DNA of 64,000 nt from Nonomuraea antri (GCF_013283785.1 NZ_JABCPZ010000007.1:1-64000), one strand, 5' to 3'. Shown: positions 1 to 8,794, counted from the first letter of the stretch. Notes: a model not told the origin generated them from the sequence alone. Numbers and translations are program-made.

Positions 1-48
1 GCACTCGACCGTGCGCAGGCCCGCGAGCCCGCCCCCGACGACGATCAT
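1..48 (-). CDS. FAD/NAD(P)-dependent oxidoreductase, N-terminus only (cut by window edge)
   Basis: Only the first 16 codons are present. They read as an N-terminal Rossmann nucleotide-binding motif ([15 protein letters not shown]), as in ferredoxin-reductase-type and related FAD oxidoreductases. The start chosen is the ATG at 48-46, which overlaps the larC stop as ATGA and has GGAG a few bases upstream. A second in-frame ATG at 57-55 also has a good ribosome site and cannot be excluded. The coupling makes it the next gene of the leftward operon. Substrate and exact family cannot be judged from this fragment. Confidence 0.7.
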   Translation of the reverse strand, partial: MIVVGGGLAGLRTVEC

Positions 49-1295
49 GTTCTCCATGGCTGCCGCCTCTCCGGTTGCTCCTGATGCCGCCCGACGTCCG
101 CCACGTCCGCCACCTCCGCGACCTGCGCGGCGGCGGCGATCGAGCGTGCCAGCGCCGCCTTGACCGGGACGCCGAGGCGGTCCGCCGCGGCGACCACGTC
201 CTCGTACTCCGGCTGGACGTTGACGATCCGCCCGCGGTGCCTGGCCACCTTGACCCGGACCTCGGCGGTGCCGACGGCCACGGTGGTGAACTCCCGTGCC
301 AGCTCGCGCTTGCGCACCCGGTACTCGCGGCTGCCGATGGTGGAGGTCTCCGCGACGATCGTCTCCCGCACGTCCGCCAGGGCCTGGGGGGAGCAGAGGA
401 CGGACAGGACGTGCGCCGGGCGCCCCTTCTTCATCAGGACGGGCGTCAGCCAGGCGTCGGCCGCCCCGGCACTCAGCAGGCGGGCCAGGACCTGGGGCCA
501 GATCCGCGGGTCGAGGTCGTCCACGTTCGCGTCGACGACCACGGCCTCCGTCCCCGGGTACGCGTCGTCGTCGAGCGGGCTGCCGAGCACGACCCGGACG
601 ACGTTCGGGACGCCGGCCAGGTCCCTCGCGCCGGCCCCCGACCCGGTCCCGAGCACGCGCAGCGGCGGCAGGCCACCCCACCCCGAGCAGAGCGTGAGCA
701 CGAGCGCCACCCCCGTAGGCGTGGCCATCTCGTAAGGGAACCCGCCGGAGCGGGCCGGCGCCCCGTGCTCGGCCAGCAGCCTGAGCACCGCGGGCGCGGG
801 GACGGGGAGCCGCCCGTGCGCGCTGGGCACGCTGCCCGAGCCCAGCGTCAGCGGCGTCGCCGTCGCCGGGCCGACGCCGAGCTCGTGCACGGCCGCGCAC
901 ACGCCCACCACGTCGGCGATCGCGTCGAGCGCGCCGACCTCGTGGAAGTGCACGTCGTCCGCGGGCACGCCGTGCGCGGCGGCCTCGGCGCGGGCCAGGC
1001 GCGAGAACACCGCGAGCGCCCGCTCCCGCACCGGCTCGGCGAGCGTGGCGCCGGCGAGCGTGGCGCGGATGTCGTGCCAGGTGCGGTGCGGCGGGCCGGG
1101 CTCGGTGTCGACGTGCACGCGGGTCGCCGCGAGGCCGCAGCGCCGGACGGTTTCGACGCGGACGCGGACGGCCCCCGGCGCGACCGCCTCGACGGCCCGC
1201 TGGACCGCCGCGAGTGACGCCCCGGCGTCGAGCAGGGCGCCCAGGATCATGTCGCCGGCCGCGCCGGCCGAGCAGTCGAACCAGGCGGCGGTCAC
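45..1295 (-). CDS. larC: LarC, nickel insertion protein for nickel-pincer nucleotide cofactor
   Basis: The 416-residue protein matches the LarC family end to end, starting with the [20 protein letters not shown] region and including [16 protein letters not shown]. Known LarC enzymes insert nickel into the bis-thiocarboxylate pyridinium nucleotide made by LarB and LarE, using CTP. The gene is one continuous frame here, whereas Lactiplantibacillus plantarum needs a ribosomal frameshift to fuse its two LarC parts. The GTG at 1295 is chosen because it overlaps the larB stop as GTGA and starts exactly at the conserved N-terminus; a longer frame to 1430 has no family similarity in its extra part. 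It is tightly coupled to larB upstream and to a flavin reductase downstream. Confidence 0.92.
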   Translation of the reverse strand: MTAAWFDCSAGAAGDMILGALLDAGASLAAVQRAVEAVAPGAVRVRVETVRRCGLAATRVHVDTEPGPPHRTWHDIRATLAGATLAEPVRERALAVFSRLARAEAAAHGVPADDVHFHEVGALDAIADVVGVCAAVHELGVGPATATPLTLGSGSVPSAHGRLPVPAPAVLRLLAEHGAPARSGGFPYEMATPTGVALVLTLCSGWGGLPPLRVLGTGSGAGARDLAGVPNVVRVVLGSPLDDDAYPGTEAVVVDANVDDLDPRIWPQVLARLLSAGAADAWLTPVLMKKGRPAHVLSVLCSPQALADVRETIVAETSTIGSREYRVRKRELAREFTTVAVGTAEVRVKVARHRGRIVNVQPEYEDVVAAADRLGVPVKAALARSIAAAAQVAEVADVADVGRHQEQPERRQPWRT

Positions 1296-2107
1296 CGCGC
1301 GCTCACCGCGTCGGGCTCGGCCGATTCCCGGCATGCCATGCCGTGCACCATGCCGCGCGTCATCCGGGCGGCCGCGACCGCCGCGCCGAACCCGTTGTCG
1401 ATGTTGCACACCACCACGCCGGGGCCGCACGAGTTGAGCATGGTCAGCAGCGCGGCGAGGCCGCCGAACGCGGCACCGTACCCGACGCTGGTCGGCACCG
1501 CGATGACGGGGACGCCGACGAGACCGGACACCACGCTGGGCAGCGCGCCGTCCATCCCGGCGACGACGATCAGGCAGTCGGCCGCGTCGAGCCGGTCGCG
1601 AACGGCGAGCACCCGGTGGATGCCGGCCACGCCGACGTCCCGCACCAGCTCGGCCGCGCAGCCGAACTCCGCGGCGACGAAGGCCGCCTCCCGCGCCACC
1701 GGCTCGTCCGTCGTCCCGGCGGTGACCACCAGGACCGTGCCCCGGGCCGGTGGCCGCTCGCCCACGGCCGCGCAGCGCGCCCGCGCGTCGACGCGCGCGC
1801 CGGGGAAGGTCTCCGAAACCGCGTCGAGCGCGCTCTCCGACAGCCGGGTCGCCAGCGCCGAGCGCCGTCCCGGTTGCCGGTGGAGCTCCTGCAGCAGGGC
1901 GACGACCTGCGGGGTCGTCTTGCCCTCGCCGTAGACCACCTCGGGGTCGCCGGTACGCAGGGCGCGATGGGTGTCCAGCCGGGCGAACCCGAGATTGCCG
2001 GGGGCGAGCGGGCCGGACACCAGCGCGCCGAGCGCCTCCTCGGCGGTCGCGGCGCCCGCCGACACGCGGCGCAGGAGTTCCAGGACTTCGGCTCGATCCA
2101 TGCTCAC
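1292..2107 (-). CDS. larB: LarB, pyridinium-3,5-biscarboxylic acid mononucleotide synthase
   Basis: The 271-residue protein has the LarB layout: a short helical N-terminus and a C-terminal AIR-carboxylase-like (PurE-fold) domain with [45 protein letters not shown] and [16 protein letters not shown]. Known LarB carboxylates and hydrolyses nicotinic acid adenine dinucleotide, the first step to the nickel-pincer cofactor. The GTG at 2107 overlaps the larE stop as GTGA and the gene ends in GTGA overlap with larC, so larE-larB-larC are translationally coupled. An ATG two codons in (2101) is an alternative start. Confidence 0.93.
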   Translation of the reverse strand: MSMDRAEVLELLRRVSAGAATAEEALGALVSGPLAPGNLGFARLDTHRALRTGDPEVVYGEGKTTPQVVALLQELHRQPGRRSALATRLSESALDAVSETFPGARVDARARCAAVGERPPARGTVLVVTAGTTDEPVAREAAFVAAEFGCAAELVRDVGVAGIHRVLAVRDRLDAADCLIVVAGMDGALPSVVSGLVGVPVIAVPTSVGYGAAFGGLAALLTMLNSCGPGVVVCNIDNGFGAAVAAARMTRGMVHGMACRESAEPDAVSAR

Positions 2108-2970
2108 CGCTCCGCGATCTCGTTGAGCGCGCCGGACCTGAACCCGCGCGGATCGACCTCCACCGCGGCGAATCCCGCGGACCGGACGGCCTCCAGCGCG
2201 GGGTCGCAGGCCGCGACCCGGGCCACGGCCGACCGGTCGACCTGGATCAGCGCCCGCTCGCCGAGGTCGCGCACACGCAGGTCGTAGGTGTCGATCCCGG
2301 CCGCGCGCAGGCTGTCCGCGAGCATCTGCTCGGCCGCCTCGACGCGGGACAGCCGGGCGCGGGTGATGGTCAAGCCGTAGGCGACGCGGCTGGACAGACA
2401 GGGCGAGGAGGGCTTGTGCCAGGTCGGCAGCCCCCAGGCCCGGCTCACCGCCCTGACCTGGTCCTTGGTCAGACCGGCGTCGGCCAGGGGGGTGACCAGC
2501 CCGCGACCGGCGGCGGCGCGGATGCCGGGGCGGAACGGGTCGTTCAGGTCGTCGGCGTTGGTTCCCGTCGCGACGTGGTCGAAGCCCCGCTCGGCCGCCA
2601 CGTCCAGCAGCCGCCCGGCCAGCTCGTCCTTGCAGAACCAGCAGCGGGACCGCGCGTTCCCGCGGTAGCCCTCGACCTCGAGCTCGCGGGTCTCGACGAA
2701 GGCGTGCGGCACGCCGATCGCGCCCGCGACCTCGCGGACGGCGCCGCGCTCGCGTTGCGACAGGCTCGCCGAGTCGCCCGTGACGGCGAGCACGCGTTCC
2801 GTGCCCAGCGCTCGCGTGGCCGCGGCCAGCAGCAGGGCGGAGTCCACGCCGCCGGAGAAGGCGACCACCAGCGATCGCAGTTCCAGCAGCCGCAGGCGCA
2901 GGGCCTCGACCCGCCGGGCCGGGAACGCGCCGGTCGGCGGGGTGGTCGGTGGTGACATCGGGGTCGGCAT
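2104..2970 (-). CDS. larE: LarE, ATP-dependent sacrificial sulfur transferase
   Basis: This is a 288-residue PP-loop ATPase with the SGGVDS pyrophosphate motif at residues 39-44, CWFCKDEL near 110-117 and KPSSPCLSSR near 186-195. In the family the enzyme adenylates the LarB product and adds sulfur to its carboxylates. In the single-cysteine type the sulfur comes from a cysteine that is turned into dehydroalanine, and Cys191 in PCLSSR is the visible equivalent. The gene follows isochorismate synthase after 4 bases and overlaps larB. The ATG at 2970 has a weak ribosome site, so expression probably relies on coupling. An internal ATG at 2958 is also possible. Confidence 0.93.
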   Translation of the reverse strand: MPTPMSPPTTPPTGAFPARRVEALRLRLLELRSLVVAFSGGVDSALLLAAATRALGTERVLAVTGDSASLSQRERGAVREVAGAIGVPHAFVETRELEVEGYRGNARSRCWFCKDELAGRLLDVAAERGFDHVATGTNADDLNDPFRPGIRAAAGRGLVTPLADAGLTKDQVRAVSRAWGLPTWHKPSSPCLSSRVAYGLTITRARLSRVEAAEQMLADSLRAAGIDTYDLRVRDLGERALIQVDRSAVARVAACDPALEAVRSAGFAAVEVDPRGFRSGALNEIAER

Positions 2971-2974
2971 GGCG

Positions 2975-4471
2975 TCACTCGATTCCCAGTGCGGACATCA
3001 TGGGGCGCAGCTTCGCGCAGGTCTCGGCGTACTCGGCCTCCGGGTCGGAGTCGGCCACCAGGCCGCAACCGGCGTACAGCGAGGCGGAGGAGCCGTCCAG
3101 GAGAGCCGAGCGGATGGTGACCGAGAACTGGCCCTGCCCGGCGGGGTCGGCCCAGCCGACCACGCCCGCGTACCAGTTGCGGTCGAACCCCTCGTGGTCG
3201 GAGAGCCAGCTCAGCGACTCCGCGCGGGGATGGCCGCCGAGGGCCGGCGTCGGGTGCAGCCGATCGACGAAGTCCAGCACGCCGACCGCCGCGCCGGCGT
3301 CGAGCCGGCCCCGCACCTTGGTGGACAGATGCTGGACGTTGGCGAGCTTGACCACGCTGGGCCGGTCCTCGACCGCGACCTCGGTGCAGGAGCGGTGGAA
3401 GGCGTCACGGAGCATCTGGACCACGATGTCGTGCTCGTGCCTGAGCTTGGGGCTGGCCGCGAGCTCGCGTTCGAGTGCCTCGTCCTCCTCGGGCGTGGCG
3501 CCGCGCGGCGCGGTGCCGGCCAGCCCCAGCGCGTGCACGGCCCGGTCCTCGACCCGCACCAGGTATTCAGGGGTGGCGCCGAGGAAGGTGTACTCCTCGT
3601 GATCGACCGCGAAGACCGTGGTGCCGGGATTGGCCGCGCGCAACCGGTGCACCGCGGCCGGGATGTCGAACGGCGCGGACGCGATGACACGCAGCTCGCG
3701 GGCCAGCACCACCTTCTCGAAGCGGCCGTCGCGGATGTCGTAGGTCGCGCGGCGCACCAGCCCCTTCCAGTCGTCGGCGCCGGGCCGCTCGACCCGGGTG
3801 TACCGGGCGGCCGGAGACGGCGCGGGCGGACGTTCCGCGCCCGCGCCGCCACGCAGGCACCGCTCGGCGAGCTGGGCGAGTGCCTCGGCCACCTGCTCGG
3901 GGTCGCTGTCGTGCAGCAGGGTCGCGTTGAGCCGCAGCTCGGCGGGGCCGGAGCGGTCCGCGGCGCCCCCGTCGGGCACGCGGCTGCGCAGTTGCAGCGC
4001 GGGCACCCACAGCAGGGCGTCGGGCAGCTGCCGCGCCTGCGTCGCCTGGTCGGGGCTGAACGCGAACCCGCCGATCGCGAGGGGCCCGCGGCCGGCGGGC
4101 AGCGCCGGGTCGGCCGCGCCGCCGCTGACCAGGTCGCGCGTCAGCGCCGCCCAGTCCTCGCGGACCCGGGCGATGCGCTGTTCGCCGCGCCCGCGCAGGT
4201 CACGTGCGGTGCCGATGGCGACGATCGAGCCCTGGTCCCACGCCGACTGCCACAGGAACGAGCGCGACGTGCTGCGCCGCGCGCGGCTCCAGACCACCAC
4301 GGGGTCGGCGAGCGTGAGCCGCTTGGCCCAGCTCATGAGCACCGGGCGGCGGGTTCTGCGGGCCCTGTCGAGCGCGTGCCTGCAGGTGGTGAGCAGGCTT
4401 TCCCCGTCGCCGCGGTCCAGGGCCGGCGCCGGCCGCTCCCGGCCGGCCGCCAGGGCAGTGCTGTTCCTCAC
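2975..4471 (-). CDS. Isochorismate synthase (MenF/EntC/DhbC family)
   Basis: The 498-residue protein has a complete chorismate-binding domain in its C-terminal half. Key residues fit isochorismate synthase: Lys253 in FEKVVLARE and Glu302 in GATPEY (spacing like the EntC general base and acid), Glu346 in KLRHEHD, HPTPALGGHPR near 406 and YAGCGLVADSDPEAEYAET near 466-483. There is no glutamine-amidotransferase domain, so it is not an ADIC or anthranilate synthase. It should convert chorismate to isochorismate. No isochorismatase or isochorismate-pyruvate lyase is visible nearby, so the next step is unknown. Two bases separate it from the upstream gene and four from larE. The start is GTG at 4471 behind GAAGGAG. 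Confidence 0.88.
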   Translation of the reverse strand: MRNSTALAAGRERPAPALDRGDGESLLTTCRHALDRARRTRRPVLMSWAKRLTLADPVVVWSRARRSTSRSFLWQSAWDQGSIVAIGTARDLRGRGEQRIARVREDWAALTRDLVSGGAADPALPAGRGPLAIGGFAFSPDQATQARQLPDALLWVPALQLRSRVPDGGAADRSGPAELRLNATLLHDSDPEQVAEALAQLAERCLRGGAGAERPPAPSPAARYTRVERPGADDWKGLVRRATYDIRDGRFEKVVLARELRVIASAPFDIPAAVHRLRAANPGTTVFAVDHEEYTFLGATPEYLVRVEDRAVHALGLAGTAPRGATPEEDEALERELAASPKLRHEHDIVVQMLRDAFHRSCTEVAVEDRPSVVKLANVQHLSTKVRGRLDAGAAVGVLDFVDRLHPTPALGGHPRAESLSWLSDHEGFDRNWYAGVVGWADPAGQGQFSVTIRSALLDGSSASLYAGCGLVADSDPEAEYAETCAKLRPMMSALGIE

Positions 4472-4473
4472 GT

Positions 4474-5571
4474 TCAGTACACTCCTTCGACCGCTACCGG
4501 GCCGCCGTCTCTGGTCAGGGGCTGGACGTCGGCCACCCCGTCCTGCGGGTACGCGGCCGTGGGGGCGACACGCAGCAGCGAGTCGCGCTCCAGGGTCCAG
4601 GGCAGGAAGAGGTCACGGGAGACCAGGGAGATGCGCGCCTGGCCGCGTTCGCCGTAGGCCACCTCCGCCGTCGGGTTCTCCGGGTCCACCACCCTGACCC
4701 GGCTGAACGGGTGGAAGGGCACGAAGACGCAGCCGGCATCGGCCGGGTCCCCGTTCCTGGGCCGCTGGGGGGCGATGCCCATCATGGTGTTGCCGTACAG
4801 GCCGGCCACGCGGGCCTCGGGGAAGACCTCCTCCTCCAGGAACCTGAGGGTCTCGGGGCTCACGCTGGTGCCCGCCCAGACGATGCCGCGCACCTTGTCC
4901 CGCACCAGGTCCAGCAGCCGCTCGTCGGCGGCCAGGGCCTCCAGGACCGGCGGGGTCGCGAACAGCACGGAGACCGGCTGCGTGGACAGCACGTCCGCGG
5001 CCTGGGCCAGGATGTGCCGCACGTAGCGGGCCGCCTCGTCGGAGTGCCCCTGCTTCAGGCTGCTCTTGACCCAGCGCGGGTCGAGGTCGATGTAGTGGCA
5101 GAACGTACGGCGCAACTGGGCCAGCAGCCCGATCGAGCGGCCGACGATGTGCGGCCCCGTCGGGCCGAGGTGCAGCCAGTGACCGCCGCCCTCCCCGGGG
5201 ATGCCGTGTTCGGCGAGCACCTCGCTCACCCACAGCACCCCGTTGCGGCGCGAGCGTGACTCCACGATGCGCTTGGGGCTGCCCGTGGTGCCGCCGCTGT
5301 CGAACACCTGGAAGTCCCAGTGGCCCCCGGTGAGCCCGGCCGGGACGAGGTCGTCCACGGAGACGTCTCGCCACTCGCCGCTGACCTCGGGGAACAGGTC
5401 CAGGTCCGCCCAGGTCGCGACGTCGGTCAGTGGATTGAAGTCCAGCTCGGCGGCCCGCTTCAACCAGTAGGGAGAGCCGGTCTCCGGCGAGAAGTGCCAG
5501 CGCATCGCGGCGCGGATGAACTCCTCGGGGGAGAGGTCGGCGGTGAACGGCTCGGCCGTGGTCTCCAACAT
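4474..5571 (-). CDS. LuxE/EhpF-like acid-adenylating enzyme (PaaK superfamily)
   Basis: The 365-residue protein belongs to the short phenylacetate-CoA-ligase-like adenylating enzymes. The ATP-binding loop is FDSGGTTGSPK at residues 90-100. The N-terminal MRWHFSPETGSPYWL region resembles actinobacterial proteins called phenazine antibiotic biosynthesis protein (EhpF type). EhpF and LuxE activate a carboxylic acid so that an aldehyde-dehydrogenase-fold partner can reduce it; such a partner is encoded at 8794-10137. The ATG at 5571 has GGAGAAGG ten bases upstream; a longer open frame further upstream lies inside DAHP synthase and is not coding. By context I infer a shikimate-derived aryl acid substrate. 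Confidence 0.8.
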   Translation of the reverse strand: MLETTAEPFTADLSPEEFIRAAMRWHFSPETGSPYWLKRAAELDFNPLTDVATWADLDLFPEVSGEWRDVSVDDLVPAGLTGGHWDFQVFDSGGTTGSPKRIVESRSRRNGVLWVSEVLAEHGIPGEGGGHWLHLGPTGPHIVGRSIGLLAQLRRTFCHYIDLDPRWVKSSLKQGHSDEAARYVRHILAQAADVLSTQPVSVLFATPPVLEALAADERLLDLVRDKVRGIVWAGTSVSPETLRFLEEEVFPEARVAGLYGNTMMGIAPQRPRNGDPADAGCVFVPFHPFSRVRVVDPENPTAEVAYGERGQARISLVSRDLFLPWTLERDSLLRVAPTAAYPQDGVADVQPLTRDGGPVAVEGVY

Positions 5572-5597
5572 GATCGTCCTTCTCCGGTAGCGGCTGG

Positions 5598-6653
5598 TCA
5601 GACCTGGGCAAGAAAGTGCGAACGGGACGGCGACAGGATGCGTCCCACCGCCTCCACGACGGGCTTGAGCCGGCTCATCAGCTCGGCGAACTGCTCGCCC
5701 GTGATCGCCTGCGCGCCGTCGCACAGGGCGTTGCGCGCGTCGGTGTGCACGTCGATGATCAGGCCGTCGGCTCCGGCCGAGGCCGCGGCCAGGGACATCG
5801 GCGCGACGAGGTGCGGACGCCCGGTGCTGTGGCTGGGATCGACGATCACCGGCAGGTGGGTGAGCCGCTTCGCCTCGGCCACCGCGCTGAGGTCCAGGGT
5901 GAACCTGGTGCTGCGGTCGTAGCTGCGGATGCCGCGCTCGCACAGCACCACGTCGCCGTTGCCGGTGTGCAGCAGGTATTCGGCCGCGAGCAGCCATTCC
6001 TCGATCGTGGCCGACATGCCCCGCTTGAGCAGGACCGGCCGGTTCGACTCCCCGGCGGCGCGCAGGAGCTCGAAGTTCTGCATGTTGCGCGTGCCGATCT
6101 GGAGCATGTCGCTCTCCTCGGCGACGCACTCCACGTCGGCCGGCGTGACGACCTCGGTGACCACGGGCAGGCCGGTGCGCTTGCGCTGCTCGGCGAGGAG
6201 CGCCAGGCCCGCCAGCCCCATGCCCTGAAAGCTGTAGGGGGAGGTGCGGGGTTTGAACGCGCCGCCGCGCAGCATCACCGCGCCACCCGCGACGACGGCG
6301 TCCGTCACGGAATCCATCTGCTCCTTGCCCTCGACCGCGCACGGCCCCGCGATCACGGTGAACTCCGGGCCGCCGATCACCGCCTCGCCGGCCGGTCCCA
6401 CCCGCACCCGGGTGTCCTCCGCCAGGAATTCCCGGCTGGTGAGCCGCATCGCCCCCGTGACCACGACCACGCGGTCGACCCCGGGGGAGTTCTCCACGAC
6501 GGACGCCAGCTCCGGAGAGCCGTTCTCCTGGGTGACGAACATGGAAACGCCCAGCAGCGTGCCGGACATCGGTGTTAAACCCTGGTCCCGGAGAAGTCCG
6601 ACGATGAAATCCAGCTGTTCGCGGGTGGCCCGCGAACGCATAACCACGATCAT
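5598..6653 (-). CDS. aroF: 3-deoxy-7-phosphoheptulonate (DAHP) synthase, type I-beta
   Basis: The 351-residue protein has a short N-terminal ferredoxin-like regulatory domain (about 1-70) followed by the KDO8P/DAHP synthase barrel: AGPCAVEGKEQM, LRGGAFKPRTSPYSFQG, VVTEV, IGTRNMQN, LLKRGMSATIEEWLLAAEY, VIVDPSHSTGR and GLIIDVH. It joins phosphoenolpyruvate and erythrose 4-phosphate, the entry to the shikimate pathway. As first gene of the leftward operon with isochorismate synthase it probably boosts chorismate supply for the local product. Leu26 is a TTA codon (6578-6576), rare in GC-rich actinomycetes. The ATG at 6653 has GGAAGG upstream. Confidence 0.92.
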   Translation of the reverse strand: MIVVMRSRATREQLDFIVGLLRDQGLTPMSGTLLGVSMFVTQENGSPELASVVENSPGVDRVVVVTGAMRLTSREFLAEDTRVRVGPAGEAVIGGPEFTVIAGPCAVEGKEQMDSVTDAVVAGGAVMLRGGAFKPRTSPYSFQGMGLAGLALLAEQRKRTGLPVVTEVVTPADVECVAEESDMLQIGTRNMQNFELLRAAGESNRPVLLKRGMSATIEEWLLAAEYLLHTGNGDVVLCERGIRSYDRSTRFTLDLSAVAEAKRLTHLPVIVDPSHSTGRPHLVAPMSLAAASAGADGLIIDVHTDARNALCDGAQAITGEQFAELMSRLKPVVEAVGRILSPSRSHFLAQV

Positions 6654-6831
6654 GGGAACCTTCCAGTGGGTTGACTTTCGGGCCGGCGGTGCGGCGTCAT
6701 CGATCCGCGACGGGACCGGAGGTAATCAACTATCCACATCGGCACTTTTGATAGGAAGCCGGTGGCAGTTTCCTGCCAGGACCCCCTTGAGAGGTTGCCG
6801 CGGGCTCGGCCCAATGTGCTCTCATCTCTAC

Positions 6832-6847
6832 TGGCGAACGTTTGCCA
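6832..6847. promoter_or_regulatory. Candidate operator palindrome in the divergent promoter region
   Basis: The 16-base sequence TGGCGAACGTTTGCCA is a palindrome with a single mismatched pair, centred on ACGT. It lies 20 bases before the start of the cyclase gene, in the 213-base gap between the two divergent biosynthetic operons. This is a typical place for a repressor of the TetR or LacI type. The binding protein is not identified; the only regulator of the locus in view is the LuxR-type gene at 14722-15498. Confidence 0.5.
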
Positions 6848-6866
6848 AACGAGCGAGAGGGTGACC

Positions 6867-7538
6867 GTGGAGATCATCGACATTAGTCAGGGCTGGTACG
6901 AGGGAATGCCCTCTTATGCCGCGCCCTGGTATCCGAAATTCGGCGTACGCAGAGCCATGACGCCGCAGACCGATCCGTCGGGAGTCGGCCGCACGTTCTC
7001 CGACCTTCAGATATTTCCGCACAACGGCACGCACGTGGAGTCGGGATATCACTTCTTTGCCGACCGCGAGCGGATCGACGAGGTTCCGCTGGAGGTCTTC
7101 GTGGGCCGCGCCTGCGTGGCGGACCTGTCGCACAAGGGCGATCTCGACCCGGTCACCGGTGAGGATCTGGAGAAGGCGCTGCGCGAGGTGTGGCGGCCGG
7201 GCGACCGGCTGCTGGTGCGCACCGACCACCCGAATCGTCACCTGGGCCGCGACGACTACTGGGACAAGCCGCCGTACCTCACGGTCTCCGCGGCGGACTG
7301 GATGGTGGACAACGGCTGCGTCCTGGTCGGCATGGACTGCATCACCGAGCAGCCCGACGACCGCAGCGGGCAGGTGCACCGGCGCCTGCTGGCCGCCGGG
7401 ATCCCGATCCTGGAGAACATCCAGCACCTCGACCGGATCTCCAATCCGGTCGTCCAGCTGATGGCCTTGCCGATCAAGGTCTCCGACGTGGAGGCGGCGC
7501 CGGCCCGGGCCATCGTGCTGGACGGCTGGCCTTTCTGA
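6867..7538 (+). CDS. Cyclase-family (kynurenine formamidase-like) metal-dependent hydrolase
   Basis: The 223-residue protein belongs to the cyclase / kynurenine formamidase fold (PF04199). The metal motif reads HNGTHVESGYHF with His52, His56, Glu58 and His62, where the usual form is HxGTHxDxPxHF. Aspartate has become glutamate and the proline is lost, so substrate or metal use may differ from KynB. The GTG at 6867 is preferred because GAGAGG lies six bases upstream; GTG at 6861 would touch the ribosome site. It is the first gene of the rightward operon. Family members hydrolyse formamides, lactones or imides; the true substrate is unknown. Confidence 0.75.
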   Translation: MEIIDISQGWYEGMPSYAAPWYPKFGVRRAMTPQTDPSGVGRTFSDLQIFPHNGTHVESGYHFFADRERIDEVPLEVFVGRACVADLSHKGDLDPVTGEDLEKALREVWRPGDRLLVRTDHPNRHLGRDDYWDKPPYLTVSAADWMVDNGCVLVGMDCITEQPDDRSGQVHRRLLAAGIPILENIQHLDRISNPVVQLMALPIKVSDVEAAPARAIVLDGWPF

Positions 7539-7576
7539 ACCTGCCCTGAATTCGCAATCCCCCGTTAGGGAGTTCC

Positions 7577-8794
7577 GTGAGCGGCGAACTGACTCCAGTT
7601 GCTCTCGTCCGAGCCGAAGGACGGACGGCCGCCGAGATCGCCGATGCGACCGAAGCGGCGCTGGATCTTCTCGGCGATCCTTTGCGGCACATCTGCAAAG
7701 GCGACCGCGTGGTCATCAAACCCAATATGTTCCAGCGGAAACCGGGATTCGTCACGAGCCCCGAACTGCTGCTCGTATTGGCCAGGCAGGCCGCGGCGCG
7801 CGGGGCCGAGGTGTATATCGCGGAGCGGACGCAGGTCATCAAGGAAATACTCGACCTGAGCCCGATCCACCGTTATGCCAAGGTCGTCAGTTTCGACGAT
7901 CGGCCCTTGCGCGTCGTCCAGGTGCCGGGCGCCACCTCGCTGAGAGTGCCCATCGCCATCCCGGACATCGTGCTGGATTGCGAGTTCTTCATCGGCGCCC
8001 CGCAACTGCGCACCCATTCCAGCGTGGTTCTCACCAATGCCATGAAGAACCTGGTCGGGCTGCTGCCCGGATTCACCACGCGGGTCGTCCACATGGCCGG
8101 CGTGGAGGAGGCGCTCGTCGACCTCAACCTGCTGCGCCCGCAGCACCTGGTCGTCTGCGACGCGCTGACCGTCATCGAGGGGAACTACCCCATGGCGGGG
8201 AGCCTGCGCGAGGTCGGCCTGATCGCCGCGTCGCGCAACGCGGTCGCCATGGACGCCACGATGGCCGGGGTGGCCGGCGTCGGCTGGTGGGAGCTCGCCT
8301 ATCTCCGCGACGCGTGTGAACGCGGCATGGGACCGGTCGATCCCGCCGACATCGAGGTGCGGGGACTCGCGGTCGAGGACGCCGCGTTCGCCATCGAGCG
8401 CGCCCCGGTGGACCTGACCCCGCCCAGGGACGGCATCCACGTGCACGCCGACACCGCGTGCGCGGACTGCCGGCGCTGGCTGGCGGCCGCCATGCACCGG
8501 CTGCGGGACGAGCTGCTGAGCTTCCCCGGCGAGCTGACGATCGTGTCCGGGCCCATGGAGCGTCTTCCCGCGCTGCGCGGCGCGGTGGTGCTGGTGGGCA
8601 ACGCCCTGTACGAACACCGCGAGGCCGGCGTCTACCTGGAGGGCTGCCCGCCGCGGGCCATCCAGATCGCGGGCCTGCGCCACGCGATGGGCCACCCCGT
8701 CACCGAGCAGGAGTCCACCCAGTTCCGCGTCCCGCGACAGGACGCCGAACGCGCCGGCGGCCACGCTTGGCCGGCCCCCGAGGAGTTGGTCTGA
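7577..8794 (+). CDS. DUF362 protein, candidate LarA-like nickel-pincer enzyme
   Basis: The 405-residue protein is a DUF362 family member: VVIKPNMF near 46-53, PQLRTHSSVVLTNAMKN near 142-158 and GLLPG at 161-165. It lacks the ferredoxin cysteine clusters found in some relatives. His147, Lys157 and His172 are spaced 10 and 15 residues apart; in LarA lactate racemase the catalytic His174, the cofactor-bound Lys184 and the nickel ligand His200 are spaced 10 and 16. With larE-larB-larC in the divergent operon and no LarA in view, I infer that this could be the nickel-pincer client enzyme, perhaps a racemase or other hydride-transfer enzyme. This is a hypothesis from spacing and context. The GTG start has TAGGGAG upstream and the stop overlaps the next gene as TGATG. 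Confidence 0.75.
   Translation: MSGELTPVALVRAEGRTAAEIADATEAALDLLGDPLRHICKGDRVVIKPNMFQRKPGFVTSPELLLVLARQAAARGAEVYIAERTQVIKEILDLSPIHRYAKVVSFDDRPLRVVQVPGATSLRVPIAIPDIVLDCEFFIGAPQLRTHSSVVLTNAMKNLVGLLPGFTTRVVHMAGVEEALVDLNLLRPQHLVVCDALTVIEGNYPMAGSLREVGLIAASRNAVAMDATMAGVAGVGWWELAYLRDACERGMGPVDPADIEVRGLAVEDAAFAIERAPVDLTPPRDGIHVHADTACADCRRWLAAAMHRLRDELLSFPGELTIVSGPMERLPALRGAVVLVGNALYEHREAGVYLEGCPPRAIQIAGLRHAMGHPVTEQESTQFRVPRQDAERAGGHAWPAPEELV

Noticed and set aside
1296-1430. N-terminal extension of LarC to 1430
   Set aside because: The extra 45 residues are Arg-rich shadow of larB; the GTGA overlap at 1292-1295 gives the natural start.
2975-6653. Phenazine biosynthesis locus because of the EhpF-like enzyme and DAHP synthase
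   Set aside because: No PhzE-type ADIC synthase, PhzD, PhzF, PhzA/B or PhzG is present; the chorismate enzyme lacks an amidotransferase domain.
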